DNA of 64,000 nt, from contig JAWSUF010000014.1 in NCBI GenBank assembly GCA_033549365.1, positions 1 through 64,000 of the forward strand, given 5' to 3'. The notes beneath the pieces were generated by a model that saw only the letters and a program-made list of their open reading frames with translations, had not been told where the DNA came from and made no database searches. This DNA comes from Acidobacteriota bacterium. Lineage in GTDB: Bacteria; Acidobacteriota; Aminicenantia; Aminicenantales; Saccharicenantaceae. Within the stretch, counting starts at the first letter, position 1, and each line of letters begins with the position of its first letter. Positions 17,186 through 25,717 of this stretch are shown one piece after another. The translations under genes were made by a program, and so were the position numbers.

Positions 17186-17950
17186 ATGTTGGAGTTGAGG
17201 GCGGTCACCAAGAAATATCACGCGTTTCCCGCCGTCGACAATGTCGGTTTTGTCGTGAAGCCGGGGGAATCCGTCGGTTATCTCGGGCCGAACGGCGCGG
17301 GGAAATCCACAACCCTCAAGATGCTGGCCGGATTCCTGAAGCCGACCGAAGGGGAAATCCTTTATAAGGGCCGGAACATCTGGAAAAACCTCGTCTGGTT
17401 CAAGGAGCGGATGGGCTATGTCCCCGAGGACCAGGCCGTTTATCTTCATCTCAGCGCCCGGGACTACCTCATGATGATCGCCCGGCTGCGCGGGATCCGG
17501 GAAAAAGCGGCGCAAGCGAAAATCGAGAGGTTCATGCGCGTCTTCGGTCTGTCCGGAGACATGAACGCCGAGATGTCCACGTATTCGAAGGGCATGGTCC
17601 AGAAAGTGCTTCTGTCTTCGGCGCTGCTTCACGACCCGGAGGTTCTTCTTCTGGACGAACCGCTCACCGGGCTCGACGTCACGACGGCGATGACGATCCG
17701 GGAAGTGGTCCGAGAGATGGCCGCCGCCGGAAAAATCATCATCTATTCGTCCCATATCCTGGAGATTGTGGAAAAGGTCTCCAGCCGGGTCATCATCCTC
17801 CATAAAGGGCGGGTGGCGGCGGACGATTCTGTGGAAAACCTGAGCCGGCTGATGAGCCTGCCCTCGCTGGGGGAGATCTTTAGCCGGTTGGTCTCCCAGG
17901 AGGATCCGCGGGCGGCCGCCCTCGAACTGATCGATGCCGCAAAACGCTAG
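17186..17950 (+). CDS. ABC transporter ATP-binding protein
   Basis: 254 aa. Walker A GPNGAGKST (Lys40), a signature region YSKGMVQKVLL, and Walker B VLLLDEPLTGLD are intact. It resembles the DRA/CcmA-type ATPases that pair with separate multi-pass permeases to export drugs, lipids or unknown substrates. It overlaps the permease gene by 17 bases, so the two form one transporter. Substrate unknown. Confidence 0.93.
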   Translation: MLELRAVTKKYHAFPAVDNVGFVVKPGESVGYLGPNGAGKSTTLKMLAGFLKPTEGEILYKGRNIWKNLVWFKERMGYVPEDQAVYLHLSARDYLMMIARLRGIREKAAQAKIERFMRVFGLSGDMNAEMSTYSKGMVQKVLLSSALLHDPEVLLLDEPLTGLDVTTAMTIREVVREMAAAGKIIIYSSHILEIVEKVSSRVIILHKGRVAADDSVENLSRLMSLPSLGEIFSRLVSQEDPRAAALELIDAAKR

Positions 17951-19697
17951 TCTCGACCTGTTGGCCGGCTACGGAACGAAGGCCTCGCGGAGGACGATTC
18001 GCGAGAGGAGCCGGTTTCGCGTTCTAACCCGCCATTTTTTCCACCGCCTTTTCCTTAACGACACCGTTTTTCTCGAAGAGCAGATGACGGAAAAGGTCGT
18101 CGCCGTCATCACCGTCCTGGCCGGTTTCTTCTTCTATGTCTCCGAAAATCTTATGTACCCCTATTTATGGTTTCCCGACCAGGGGACGTCGTGGATGGAG
18201 AAATCCTACATCCTGGCCCTCGTCATGGTTTTCATCGGACTGATCACGGTCGTCGAATGGAACGTGATGTTTCTCGACCGGCGGGATTTCCTGAATCTTG
18301 TCCCCCTTCCCTTGAAGCCCGGGACCGTGCTTGCCGCCAAGTTTGCGAGCCTCGCGCTGTTCGTCGCGTTTTTTGCCGCCGGAATGAACTCCCTGTCGTC
18401 GTTGGTCTTCACGGCCTATCTGGGCGAATCGCAGGGTGCGAGCCTGACTTTCAGCATCCGGATCTTTCTTGTCCATATGGCGACGGCGGCGGCCGCGGGT
18501 TTTTTCGTTTTTTTCTCGACCGCAGCCTTTGCGGGTTTATTGGCGGCCCTTCCGGGCGGCCGGTTCTTCAGGCGGCTGTCCGGCCTTCTCCGCTATCTTC
18601 TGATGTTAGGATACGTCGTTCTCCTTTTTCTTTTCCTTTCGGAGGCGCTGTTCGGAGGCCGGTCGATCCTCAATCTGCTACATGCCGGGGGAGAGGCGTC
18701 CTCGTCTTCTCCGGCCTATCCCCACATGTGGTTTACAGGACTCTACGAAGTCCTCCTGGGCAACCGGGATCCTTTCTTCATGGAGATGGCGTCCATGGCG
18801 CTTTCGGGTCTGGCCCTGGCTCTCCTGGCCTTCTTCCTGGCCGCGGCGATGTCCTACAGAAGGCGGCTGAAGTCCGCCGAGCCGGCCGGAACCAAACGGC
18901 GCTTCGCTTTCCGGATGCGAGGCATGTTGGAATCCGCCGTGAACCACCTGGTCTCGAGAAATTCCGTCCAGAGATCCGTATTCTGGTTTTTCGGAAAAAC
19001 CCTCGCGAAAAGCCAGGTTCACAGGATGCGGCTGGCCGCTTACCTGGTCGTGGGCGCCGGCTTCGTTATCCTGCAGTTCATCCTGTCCGGCCGCGAGGCC
19101 GTGACCGCCGAATCATGGGCCATGCGCTCCATCCCGTTCATTCTATCGCTCGCGCTCCTCCTGGGCGTGAAAGATACCGTCAATTTGTCGCTTTCTCTGG
19201 ATGCCAACTGGATCTTCCGGTTGACGGAAAATCCCGAAAGGCGGCATTATTTTGCCGGTCTCCGGAAAGCCGTCCTGGTTTTCTGCCTGGTTCCTCTCTT
19301 TTTGCTCCTCACGGCCTTTTATGGTCTGGCCTGGGGATGGCCGCCGGCCGCCCGGAACGGCCTTTATGCCTTCGTCTTCGCCGTCGCGCTCCTGGAAGGT
19401 CTCTTTTTCAGACACCGCAAGATCCCATTCGCCTGTTCCTATCTTCCGGGGAAAGGAAAAATTCATGTCTACGGGGTGGTTTACCTCGGGTTTTTCCTGG
19501 CCTATACGGCGGTTCCCCTGGGGGTGCAGGCTTACGTCCTGGCCCGGCCGTCCCGGTTCGCCGTTCTTTGCGGGGCCGTTCTGGCGATGATTCTCGCCTT
19601 CAGAATATATGACAAGTTCTTTTTCTACAGGAAACACGGAATTCTCTACGAGGAACATCCCACGCCTGTCATGGTGGACTATTTTTCCTCAGTTTGA
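17934..19697 (+). CDS. Multi-pass ABC transporter permease subunit
   Basis: 587 aa with about 10-12 hydrophobic segments spread along its length and long loops between. No specific permease family motif was recognised; its overlap with the ATPase gene is the main evidence for function. ATG 17934 lies inside the ATPase gene, so translation is probably coupled. Confidence 0.8.
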   Translation: MPQNASLDLLAGYGTKASRRTIRERSRFRVLTRHFFHRLFLNDTVFLEEQMTEKVVAVITVLAGFFFYVSENLMYPYLWFPDQGTSWMEKSYILALVMVFIGLITVVEWNVMFLDRRDFLNLVPLPLKPGTVLAAKFASLALFVAFFAAGMNSLSSLVFTAYLGESQGASLTFSIRIFLVHMATAAAAGFFVFFSTAAFAGLLAALPGGRFFRRLSGLLRYLLMLGYVVLLFLFLSEALFGGRSILNLLHAGGEASSSSPAYPHMWFTGLYEVLLGNRDPFFMEMASMALSGLALALLAFFLAAAMSYRRRLKSAEPAGTKRRFAFRMRGMLESAVNHLVSRNSVQRSVFWFFGKTLAKSQVHRMRLAAYLVVGAGFVILQFILSGREAVTAESWAMRSIPFILSLALLLGVKDTVNLSLSLDANWIFRLTENPERRHYFAGLRKAVLVFCLVPLFLLLTAFYGLAWGWPPAARNGLYAFVFAVALLEGLFFRHRKIPFACSYLPGKGKIHVYGVVYLGFFLAYTAVPLGVQAYVLARPSRFAVLCGAVLAMILAFRIYDKFFFYRKHGILYEEHPTPVMVDYFSSV

Positions 19698-19701
19698 TCA
19701 C

Positions 19702-19790
19702 TCTACCACCGGCTCAGTGCCGCCGAAATCCTGGAAATCATCAAAACGGGGCTTGAAGAATTCGAGATAAAAACCCTAGCTGAAGTTTAC
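19702..19790 (+). pseudogene. Relic of a hepT 3' end
   Basis: The block CTCAGTGCCGCCGAAATCC and following bases repeat the last part of the intact hepT at 20466-20918 (matching segment near 20808-20855). The sequence after it (GCTGAAGTTTACGCTTT) matches the bases right after the intact hepT stop (near 20911-20930). No start or reading frame remains. Confidence 0.75.
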
Positions 19791-19954
19791 GCTTTATTTT
19801 TCGCCCAGTTGACGGCGTTTTCGATATCGCGCTCGGAAAGCCCGAGGTCGGCGATCTTCTTGCGGACCTTCTCCAAACGGACGTCTTTGCGGGGCTTGAT
19901 CTCAACTTTCTTGGGAATCGTGATTTGGTTTTTGTATGTCTTTTTGCAAAGCAT
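19787..19954 (-). pseudogene. AbrB-like antitoxin with internal deletion
   Basis: 55 aa from ATG 19954. It begins MLCKKTYKNQITIPKKV and ends IADLGLSERDIENAVNWAK, nearly identical to both ends of the 80-aa antitoxin at 30190-30432, but about 26 middle residues, roughly half of the DNA-binding swapped hairpin, are missing in frame. No PIN toxin follows. A promoter-like pair is still present upstream. Probably non-functional; it could still act as an interfering peptide. Confidence 0.75.
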
Positions 19955-19985
19955 GGCCCGCGCCTTTCGATCTGTATCAATTAAA

Positions 19986-20014
19986 AACATAGCTTGTTAG
20001 CAGGAAATCGTCAA
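19986..20014 (-). promoter_or_regulatory. Promoter-like sequence upstream of the shortened AbrB gene
   Basis: On the minus strand TTGACG (20009-20014), 17-base spacer, TATGTT (19986-19991). It points away from the mntA promoter 12 bases further right. Confidence 0.45.
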
Positions 20015-20025
20015 GGTCCGAACGT

Positions 20026-20055
20026 TTGGCGGAAATTCGGCTTTCGTGCTATATT
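20026..20055 (+). promoter_or_regulatory. mntA-hepT promoter, predicted leaderless
   Basis: TTGGCG (20026-20031), 18-base spacer, TATATT (20050-20055). The -10 ends 6 bases before ATG 20062, the same geometry as at hicA. Confidence 0.5.
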
Positions 20056-20061
20056 CAGGCC

Positions 20062-20469
20062 ATGATCATCAAGACTGAAACGAAGAAAGGGCTTCGAGCC
20101 CTTGATGTCGGATTGGTCTATCTCCACGGTTCGCGCACCGGCAGCCGGGCTCGAACGGACAGCGATATCGACCTGGCTGTCATGTTCACCCGTCGTCCGG
20201 ATCCGGGACGTATCGCCAAGATTCACCCTCGCTTGTACGATCTTTTTGCCGCCGAATTCTCCGTGGGAAAAACCGGGGACGTCGACATCGCTTATCTTCA
20301 GGATGCCTCGTTGGCGTTTCAATTTCGGGTCATTGCTGAAGGCCGGCTCCTGTTCGAATTGGATCCCGGCGTGAGAGCCGATTATGAGGAATCCGTCATC
20401 AAGCAGTATCTCGACTTCCGGCCGATCGCGGCTCAGTTTTCCGCCGCCCTCATGGAGAGACTGGTTTGA
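20062..20469 (+). CDS. mntA: MntA-type nucleotidyltransferase antitoxin
   Basis: 135 aa minimal nucleotidyltransferase. The signature GSX10DXD is complete (Gly23-Ser24, Asp35, Asp37). In characterised pairs, MntA adds AMP units to a tyrosine of its HepT partner and so silences it; that mechanism is from the family, not from this sequence. ATG 20062 fits the promoter; the frame extends to 20026, inside the promoter. The stop overlaps the hepT start. Confidence 0.9.
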   Translation: MIIKTETKKGLRALDVGLVYLHGSRTGSRARTDSDIDLAVMFTRRPDPGRIAKIHPRLYDLFAAEFSVGKTGDVDIAYLQDASLAFQFRVIAEGRLLFELDPGVRADYEESVIKQYLDFRPIAAQFSAALMERLV

Positions 20470-20918
20470 AACCGCTCGATCTCAACCGATCGCTTGTGGA
20501 GGATCGGCTGAGGTTCATTGAAAGATCCATCGAAAGCCTTCGCCGTTTCAGGGACCTGTCTCTCGACGAATTCAACGCCGATCCGGATTTTTTCCGGATC
20601 GCTTACTACGATCTTTACACCGCCTTGGAGGCCTGCCTGGATATCGGCGCCCATATCCTCTCCCGAAAGCCCGGCCTGGCCCCTAAAACTTACAGAGATA
20701 TTCCCCTTCTTCTGGCCGAGCAAAAGATCCTGCCCAGGCGTTTTGCCGAAGAGAAATTTGCGGCCATGGCGGGCTATCGGAACCGCCTGTCGCATTTCTA
20801 CCACAGGCTCAGTGCCGCCGAAATCCTTGAAATCCTTAAAACGGGGCTGGACGATTTCGAGGAGTTCGGGCGCCATATCCGGAAGATCCTTCTCTCGGCC
20901 GATAAGACCCCTGGCTGA
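20466..20918 (+). CDS. hepT: HepT-type HEPN ribonuclease toxin
   Basis: 150 aa, all-helical DUF86/HEPN protein. The RX4HXY motif is intact: Arg105, His110, Tyr112 in RNRLSHFY; Arg and His make the RNase site and Tyr is the residue AMPylated in known systems. Start is TTG 20466, overlapping the mntA stop (TTGA), so translation is coupled. Partial copies of its 3' end occur at 19702 and 24383. Confidence 0.9.
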   Translation: MKPLDLNRSLVEDRLRFIERSIESLRRFRDLSLDEFNADPDFFRIAYYDLYTALEACLDIGAHILSRKPGLAPKTYRDIPLLLAEQKILPRRFAEEKFAAMAGYRNRLSHFYHRLSAAEILEILKTGLDDFEEFGRHIRKILLSADKTPG

Positions 20919-20955
20919 AGTTTACGCTTTTTTTCTCGTCCATCTGCCGTTACAA

Positions 20956-20995
20956 CTTCTTGAAGCCTTTTAGGTGCGGACCGGCGATTTTTTGG
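20956..20995 (-). pseudogene. Short relic of a DUF4143 ATPase 3' end
   Basis: Bases here match the part of the intact ATPase gene near 28625-28665 that encodes AGPHLRGLKKW. The preceding CTGCCGTTACAAC matches the intact gene's own end near 28507, so about 110 bases between the two blocks have been lost in this copy. Confidence 0.65.
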
Positions 20996-21045
20996 ATAAA
21001 CGTCTCCATCGCCGTCAACGGCATAGGCTTTGTTGTTTTCCTCTG

Positions 21046-21150
21046 CGTTCCGGTCTGCTGAGCCGATATCATCTTATCATTCGATAACGGCGGGATCAAT
21101 GGACTTGCGTTTTTACAAAGTTGCTGACAAAATGGACGAGAAACGGGGTG
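21046..21150. repeat. Duplicated promoter-region segment, copy 1
   Basis: About 105 bases nearly identical to 28300-28403, including GATATCATCTTATCATTCG. In copy 2 this segment is the upstream region of the propeller gene ending at 28283; here it lies before the propeller gene at 21158, in the opposite sense relative to that gene. Confidence 0.8.
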
Positions 21151-21157
21151 CGGATCG

Positions 21158-22378
21158 ATGTTTGCGCAAATGAGGACACGAACGGATCCAAGAATAATTT
21201 TCATTTCCATTTTACTTGTATTTCTATTCATGTCATGCCGGCAAAACAATGAAGAGACCATGATTAAAACGCAAGAGACGCCGGAAAAGGCTCAAGAAGG
21301 CCGCATGATTCCGGAAGAAACTTGGGGAACTTCAAGGAAAATCGGAATATCCTTTATCCGCACAATTGGAGAACTCGAAGTCCAAGACCAGAATTTATCC
21401 TTTTATTATCCAAACGATATCGTTGTCGACTCTGCAGGGAACATCTACGTTTTAGATTCGGGAAACCACAGAATTCAAAAATTTGATCCTGATGGGATCT
21501 ATCTTGAAACAATCGGTCAAGAAGGAGAGGGGCCTGTTGAGTTTATGCAGCCGGTTGCTTTGGATATTGACCGGGAAGGTCATCTTGTGGTTCTTGATCC
21601 GCATCGCCGCAGGATTCATGTCATCACATCCGATGGAACGTCGGATCGTTTTCTCGAGAATGTCATCGAGTCCGGAATCCAAGCTCTCCGTTGTCATCCA
21701 TTTGGAGGATTTGTTGCACCGGGAAATATCGTAAGACCGTATCGGGAAGGCGTTCCCGTGCAACAAATAAAAGGACTCAAGATGTATGACTCTGATGGGG
21801 TTTTTCTCAGGAGCTTCGTTGATTGCATTGATTTCGGTGACTCTGATTCGACCGTAAACAACAATTGGATTCGTTTTGATACCGGAAAAGATGGTGCGAT
21901 CTATGTGACATTCGTGTACCAAAACCGAATCGAAAAATATACTTCCAAAGGAAAACTTCTCTGGAGTGCCGGCAGGCCGTTGAGTTATAAAGTGGGATAT
22001 CAAACGGGAAAATCTATGACGACGGGACGCATGACCACCACAACCGTAGCGAGAAATAACCCATGTTCGGAAGGGATTTCCAATGACGTTGAAGGAAGAG
22101 CTTGGGTCCTGACATTGAATCGACAGATGACGGGTAGAGAAATTATCACTGTTGCAACATTTCATACGGGGAAAAAATTAGTGACAAGAGGGGACACTTC
22201 AATTCGCACCACGGATGCCTATAAAATAGAAATCTTCGATTTGAACGGCAACCTTCTTGACGCCATTCCTCTCACTCATTTTGCAAATTCTATCAACATT
22301 TTTGGAGATCATGTGTTTCTGATCGATAGCTATCGTGGGATGCAGGTTTTCCAATACCGAATTCTCTCCGGTCGATGA
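21158..22378 (+). CDS. 6-bladed beta-propeller lipoprotein
   Basis: 406 aa. Signal peptide with lipobox FMSC, so a lipid-anchored envelope protein. NHL-type repeats are clear (IVVDSAGNIYVLDSGNHRIQKFDPDG, then ALDIDREGHLVVLD). Such propellers bind proteins or carbohydrates; none in this window has a visible catalytic motif. Start may be ATG 21158 or 21170. Base composition is lower in GC than the flanking housekeeping genes. A fragment of this gene (residues about 170-205) is copied at 28420-28507. Confidence 0.88.
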   Translation: MFAQMRTRTDPRIIFISILLVFLFMSCRQNNEETMIKTQETPEKAQEGRMIPEETWGTSRKIGISFIRTIGELEVQDQNLSFYYPNDIVVDSAGNIYVLDSGNHRIQKFDPDGIYLETIGQEGEGPVEFMQPVALDIDREGHLVVLDPHRRRIHVITSDGTSDRFLENVIESGIQALRCHPFGGFVAPGNIVRPYREGVPVQQIKGLKMYDSDGVFLRSFVDCIDFGDSDSTVNNNWIRFDTGKDGAIYVTFVYQNRIEKYTSKGKLLWSAGRPLSYKVGYQTGKSMTTGRMTTTTVARNNPCSEGISNDVEGRAWVLTLNRQMTGREIITVATFHTGKKLVTRGDTSIRTTDAYKIEIFDLNGNLLDAIPLTHFANSINIFGDHVFLIDSYRGMQVFQYRILSGR

Positions 22379-22519
22379 AGAGAATAAAAAAAGAAAAAAC
22401 GTTCCTCTCTATCGACAATTCTTAGCTGAAATGTACAATTTTTATTGCCATAAGGAGGTTGATTTTCATTGCCCGTTGACACAGGCGATACAGAAAGCCA
22501 CAGGCTTTTCCCACAGGCA

Positions 22520-23239
22520 CTATTTCCAGATGACTCTGTAAATTTTTACCGCGGATTTGCCGCCGGGGATATCCTCTACGGCAAGGAATTGATCATGGAT
22601 CCATTGTTTTATGGAAAAATTTCCCGGGAATCTTGATATGTATACTCCTTCAGGATCGAACACATCATAAAAATAGTTTTTTCCATCCTCCGTTTTCTCC
22701 CATGTTCTGACTATGATGCGATTCTCATTATCAATCGTAAAGGAATGAAACGGCTTATGATATACCATCTCTTTGATTCTATCTTTTGCCGAAGGATGGG
22801 CTCGATTCATCTCTTTATTTCTTTCTTCAGGCGAAATTCTTTCCGGTTCGTATTCTTTTCCGAATTCCTTAATGAGATCCCCATCAGGTTCATATATGTG
22901 AAACACGTATTTGTCGCTCATCCCTACAACTATCTTATCATCGCTCATGACCCCCCAATCGACAAATTTTCCAAAATAGAGCAACTCCGGTTTCTTAAAC
23001 ACATCCGTGACATTCAGGGATACCAATCTTTTCGTTGTGTCGAATTCCTTCGGCTCTGAAAATGACATTTCAATTGAAAACACCTCTTTGATACTCGCAT
23101 TCTGCTTCACATCGGGCAATAGAATAGGATTTTTCGGATTCATTATCACAGGGTGCTTTTTTTGAGGATCTGCATTTGCTGTTTTTCCTTCAAAAAAAAC
23201 CAATGAACTGCTGGAAATGATAAGAAACAACGGAGACAC
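22520..23239 (-). CDS. 6-bladed beta-propeller protein, internally shortened
   Basis: 239 aa from GTG 23239. After a signal-like N-terminus it has NPKNPILLPDV, matching NPKEPLYITPI of the 373-aa propeller at 24480, and its last half (TWEKTEDGKNYFYDVFDPEG) matches that protein's C-terminal half. Several central blades are absent, so it cannot close a normal propeller. An ATG ATG pair at 23246-23251 is out of frame by one base, which suggests the true N-terminus may also be frameshifted. AT-rich compared with neighbours. Probably decaying. Confidence 0.65.
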   Translation of the reverse strand: MSPLFLIISSSSLVFFEGKTANADPQKKHPVIMNPKNPILLPDVKQNASIKEVFSIEMSFSEPKEFDTTKRLVSLNVTDVFKKPELLYFGKFVDWGVMSDDKIVVGMSDKYVFHIYEPDGDLIKEFGKEYEPERISPEERNKEMNRAHPSAKDRIKEMVYHKPFHSFTIDNENRIIVRTWEKTEDGKNYFYDVFDPEGVYISRFPGNFSIKQWIHDQFLAVEDIPGGKSAVKIYRVIWK

Positions 23240-23284
23240 GCATCATCTTCCCTGAAATGGGAATATCCTAAACGCGTCGCATTT

Positions 23285-24253
23285 TTACGGATGATGATCA
23301 TGAGAAGTCAGTTTGATGACGGATTTTACAATATGAGGCGTTTCGGAGTTATCAATCGAATAGATATATCCCTCCGGACACATTGTCATCGGCCTGCCAT
23401 CGATTATCAGGCTGGATATAAGCTCATGATTTCGATATATGTTCAATTCGGTTTTTTCTTTTTCAAATAAAGAAACATACAGCTCATCATTGTTCTCAAA
23501 TATGGCATATCCCATGGACATGATTATAAAGCCGCTTTGCCGTTCCATCAGCCAGGCAGTTTTAAAAAAATCAGAACGATGCTTAATCTTTCTGTCCAAT
23601 TGGTGGTTTTGATAAATATGGATTTCATATTGATATGGATTTATTAAGCAAACACGATTGCTTTTTGTGCAGAAGATTTTCAACGGGACTTTAACGACCG
23701 GGTGATGTTTGTATTTGCGAAATTCCGATGATGCCTCAAAAGGCTCTCCGAAAGAAAAAAGATAATGGCCCTCTTGATTATAAGCATGGATGATCTTATC
23801 TTTATAATAGCCCAAGACAAGGATATTTCCTTCCCTGTCGACACAAAGATCATTCATTTGGAAATTGACATGAAAAGAATGAATGTATTCACCGTTTTTT
23901 TCGAATATGTAGATTTTTCTCATCCCCCCGATAATAAGGTTTCCCTCTTCATCCGCAACAATTGACTTAAGATCCGTTCCAAATTCGCCTGGGCCTTCTC
24001 CTCTTTTTCCGATACTGCCTAAGTATTTTCCGCTCATATCGTATTGTTGGATACGACTAAATTTGTTGTCCAACACATAAATGCGGTTGGAAAATATCGT
24101 TATATCGGTAATCACTCCGATTATCTCGTTTTCATTCACGGCATCCATTCCAATTCGAAGAACAGGCGTTATTTCTTGGATGTGAAACCCTACAGTTTTT
24201 CCATAAAGGAAAACTATGCCGAGAAATAACATGATTGCCTTTTTTGCAATCAT
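23285..24253 (-). CDS. 6-bladed beta-propeller secreted protein
   Basis: 322 aa. ATG 24253 follows ATGGAGG at 7-base spacing; the upstream ATG at 24283 lacks one. Signal peptide (MLFLGIVFLYG). Blade motifs include YVLDNKFSRIQQYDMSGKY and GKRGEGPGEF, the latter shared with the other propellers here. AT-rich like 21158. No enzymatic motif seen. Confidence 0.85.
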   Translation of the reverse strand: MIAKKAIMLFLGIVFLYGKTVGFHIQEITPVLRIGMDAVNENEIIGVITDITIFSNRIYVLDNKFSRIQQYDMSGKYLGSIGKRGEGPGEFGTDLKSIVADEEGNLIIGGMRKIYIFEKNGEYIHSFHVNFQMNDLCVDREGNILVLGYYKDKIIHAYNQEGHYLFSFGEPFEASSEFRKYKHHPVVKVPLKIFCTKSNRVCLINPYQYEIHIYQNHQLDRKIKHRSDFFKTAWLMERQSGFIIMSMGYAIFENNDELYVSLFEKEKTELNIYRNHELISSLIIDGRPMTMCPEGYIYSIDNSETPHIVKSVIKLTSHDHHP

Positions 24254-24382
24254 CACCCAACCTCCATCTTTGCGATTACTCACTTACGAATTTAATATCA
24301 TAGAAATACTCAGATGTCATTCCGACAAGGTACTCAATAAACTCTTCATTACATTATAGTCCTTTCAACCTTGAAAAACCTG

Positions 24383-24417
24383 CTCAGTGCCGCCGAAATC
24401 CTGGAAATCCTCAAAAC
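24383..24417 (+). pseudogene. 35-base relic of hepT 3' end
   Basis: Bases match 20808-20842 of hepT with few changes. Nothing else of the gene is present. It lies in the 196-base gap between two minus-strand propeller genes. Confidence 0.7.
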
Positions 24418-24479
24418 AACGAAGCCGCTCCGGAAAAGGATGAAAAGCTGAGGATATTCGCACGTCGGCGAAAAGCTGT

Positions 24480-25601
24480 TTAGGGGACGTCCGGCTTGAC
24501 GGTCCAGGTCACGGCATAGCGCTTGACGAACTGGTAGCCCTCATCATCCGTCTCGAAGGCGTAGTATTTCCCGTTAAGGATTTCGATGCCGGTCGGTCTG
24601 AGGGGGATGCGGGCCATGAACCGGCCTTCGGCGTCGAAGATGTCGTGGAGATATGTCCCGTCTTTCGTCTTCTCCCAGGTCTGGACGAAGAGATGGCCTT
24701 CGTCGCTTGTGAAGAAATGGATATAGGCTGAGTGGTATTTCGAAAAGACCAGGGGAGTTTCCGGCATAAGGCCTTTGGACCGCTCTTCCTTTTCCTCGTC
24801 CGTAACCGCCACCGGATCGTAGTCCCGCAAGATCTTCCGGAAGACCTTTCCGCTTTCGGCTCCGAAGAACCGGATTTCGTAGGTTGCGGGATAGCCGTAA
24901 ACGAGGTTGTTGTCCCGGTCGAACGTGAATCGACCGACGGGCAGGAATGGGTCGAACTTTTCCGGTCCCGGCATTGGAAACTCGGCCAACGTGGTGCTGT
25001 GCGCGGCGTCGGGTCCGAGTTTCTTCAGTTCGGCGCGCGGGTTTGCCGGGTCGAGAATGGGCTCGATGACGTGGATGTCGCCCGCGCCGTCGACTCTGCC
25101 GACGAGAGCCCAAATTTCCTTGAAGGAGACATGGCGAAGAAAAGTCCCGTCCGTTTTAAAGAAGGACATCCGGCGGGTCTCAAGAGAAGCAAGTTCTCCT
25201 TTCGCCCGGATGATGGAGAGAGAAAGGGGCCCGTCGAGTTCTCCCGGGCCCTGGCCTTTGCGTCCGATCGTCCGGACGTATTGTCCGGAGGCATCGAAAA
25301 CCCTGATATGGGCATCCCGGCGGTCGAGGACATAGATCGTTCCGTCGTTATCGACGGCAACGCCCCGAATCTGGACGAAGGCATAATCCCCCTCGGCGTC
25401 CGGCCCGCCGAGCGAAAGCTCCTCCCTGAGCTCAAGAATGGGCGTTATGTAGAGCGGCTCCTTGGGGTTTTTAACGACGGTGACATCGCCGTCCTCAACG
25501 ACCGTCCCTTTCCAATGGACCTGGCTTGAACATGCGGCGATCGAAAGCACCGCCGCGAGACCCGGAATGACACAATAAAACCTCTTGCGGTTCACCGTCA
25601 T
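24480..25601 (-). CDS. 6-bladed beta-propeller lipoprotein
   Basis: 373 aa. AAAGGAGG precedes ATG 25601. Signal with lipobox IAAC. Blades include GVAVDNDGTIYVLDRRDAHI, GRKGQGPGEL and VQTWEKTKDGTYLHDIFD. High GC, unlike the AT-rich pair to its left, though homologous to the shortened gene at 22520. Role unknown; likely a surface binding protein. Confidence 0.88.
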   Translation of the reverse strand: MTVNRKRFYCVIPGLAAVLSIAACSSQVHWKGTVVEDGDVTVVKNPKEPLYITPILELREELSLGGPDAEGDYAFVQIRGVAVDNDGTIYVLDRRDAHIRVFDASGQYVRTIGRKGQGPGELDGPLSLSIIRAKGELASLETRRMSFFKTDGTFLRHVSFKEIWALVGRVDGAGDIHVIEPILDPANPRAELKKLGPDAAHSTTLAEFPMPGPEKFDPFLPVGRFTFDRDNNLVYGYPATYEIRFFGAESGKVFRKILRDYDPVAVTDEEKEERSKGLMPETPLVFSKYHSAYIHFFTSDEGHLFVQTWEKTKDGTYLHDIFDAEGRFMARIPLRPTGIEILNGKYYAFETDDEGYQFVKRYAVTWTVKPDVP

Positions 25602-25645
25602 GTTCGGCCTCCTTTTGCTTTTCTTTTAATATAAATCCGAGCGCA

Positions 25646-25700
25646 TCCATTTCTTGAGGCCCCTCAGGTGCGGACCGGCGATCGTGGACGACAAGATGGA
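25646..25700 (-). pseudogene. Relic of a DUF4143 ATPase 3' end
   Basis: About 55 bases match 28619-28673 of the intact ATPase gene (the part encoding SSTIAGPHLRGLKKWM). Only this piece is present, between two propeller genes. Confidence 0.7.
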
Positions 25701-25717
25701 ATGAGGCGCGAGGCGGC

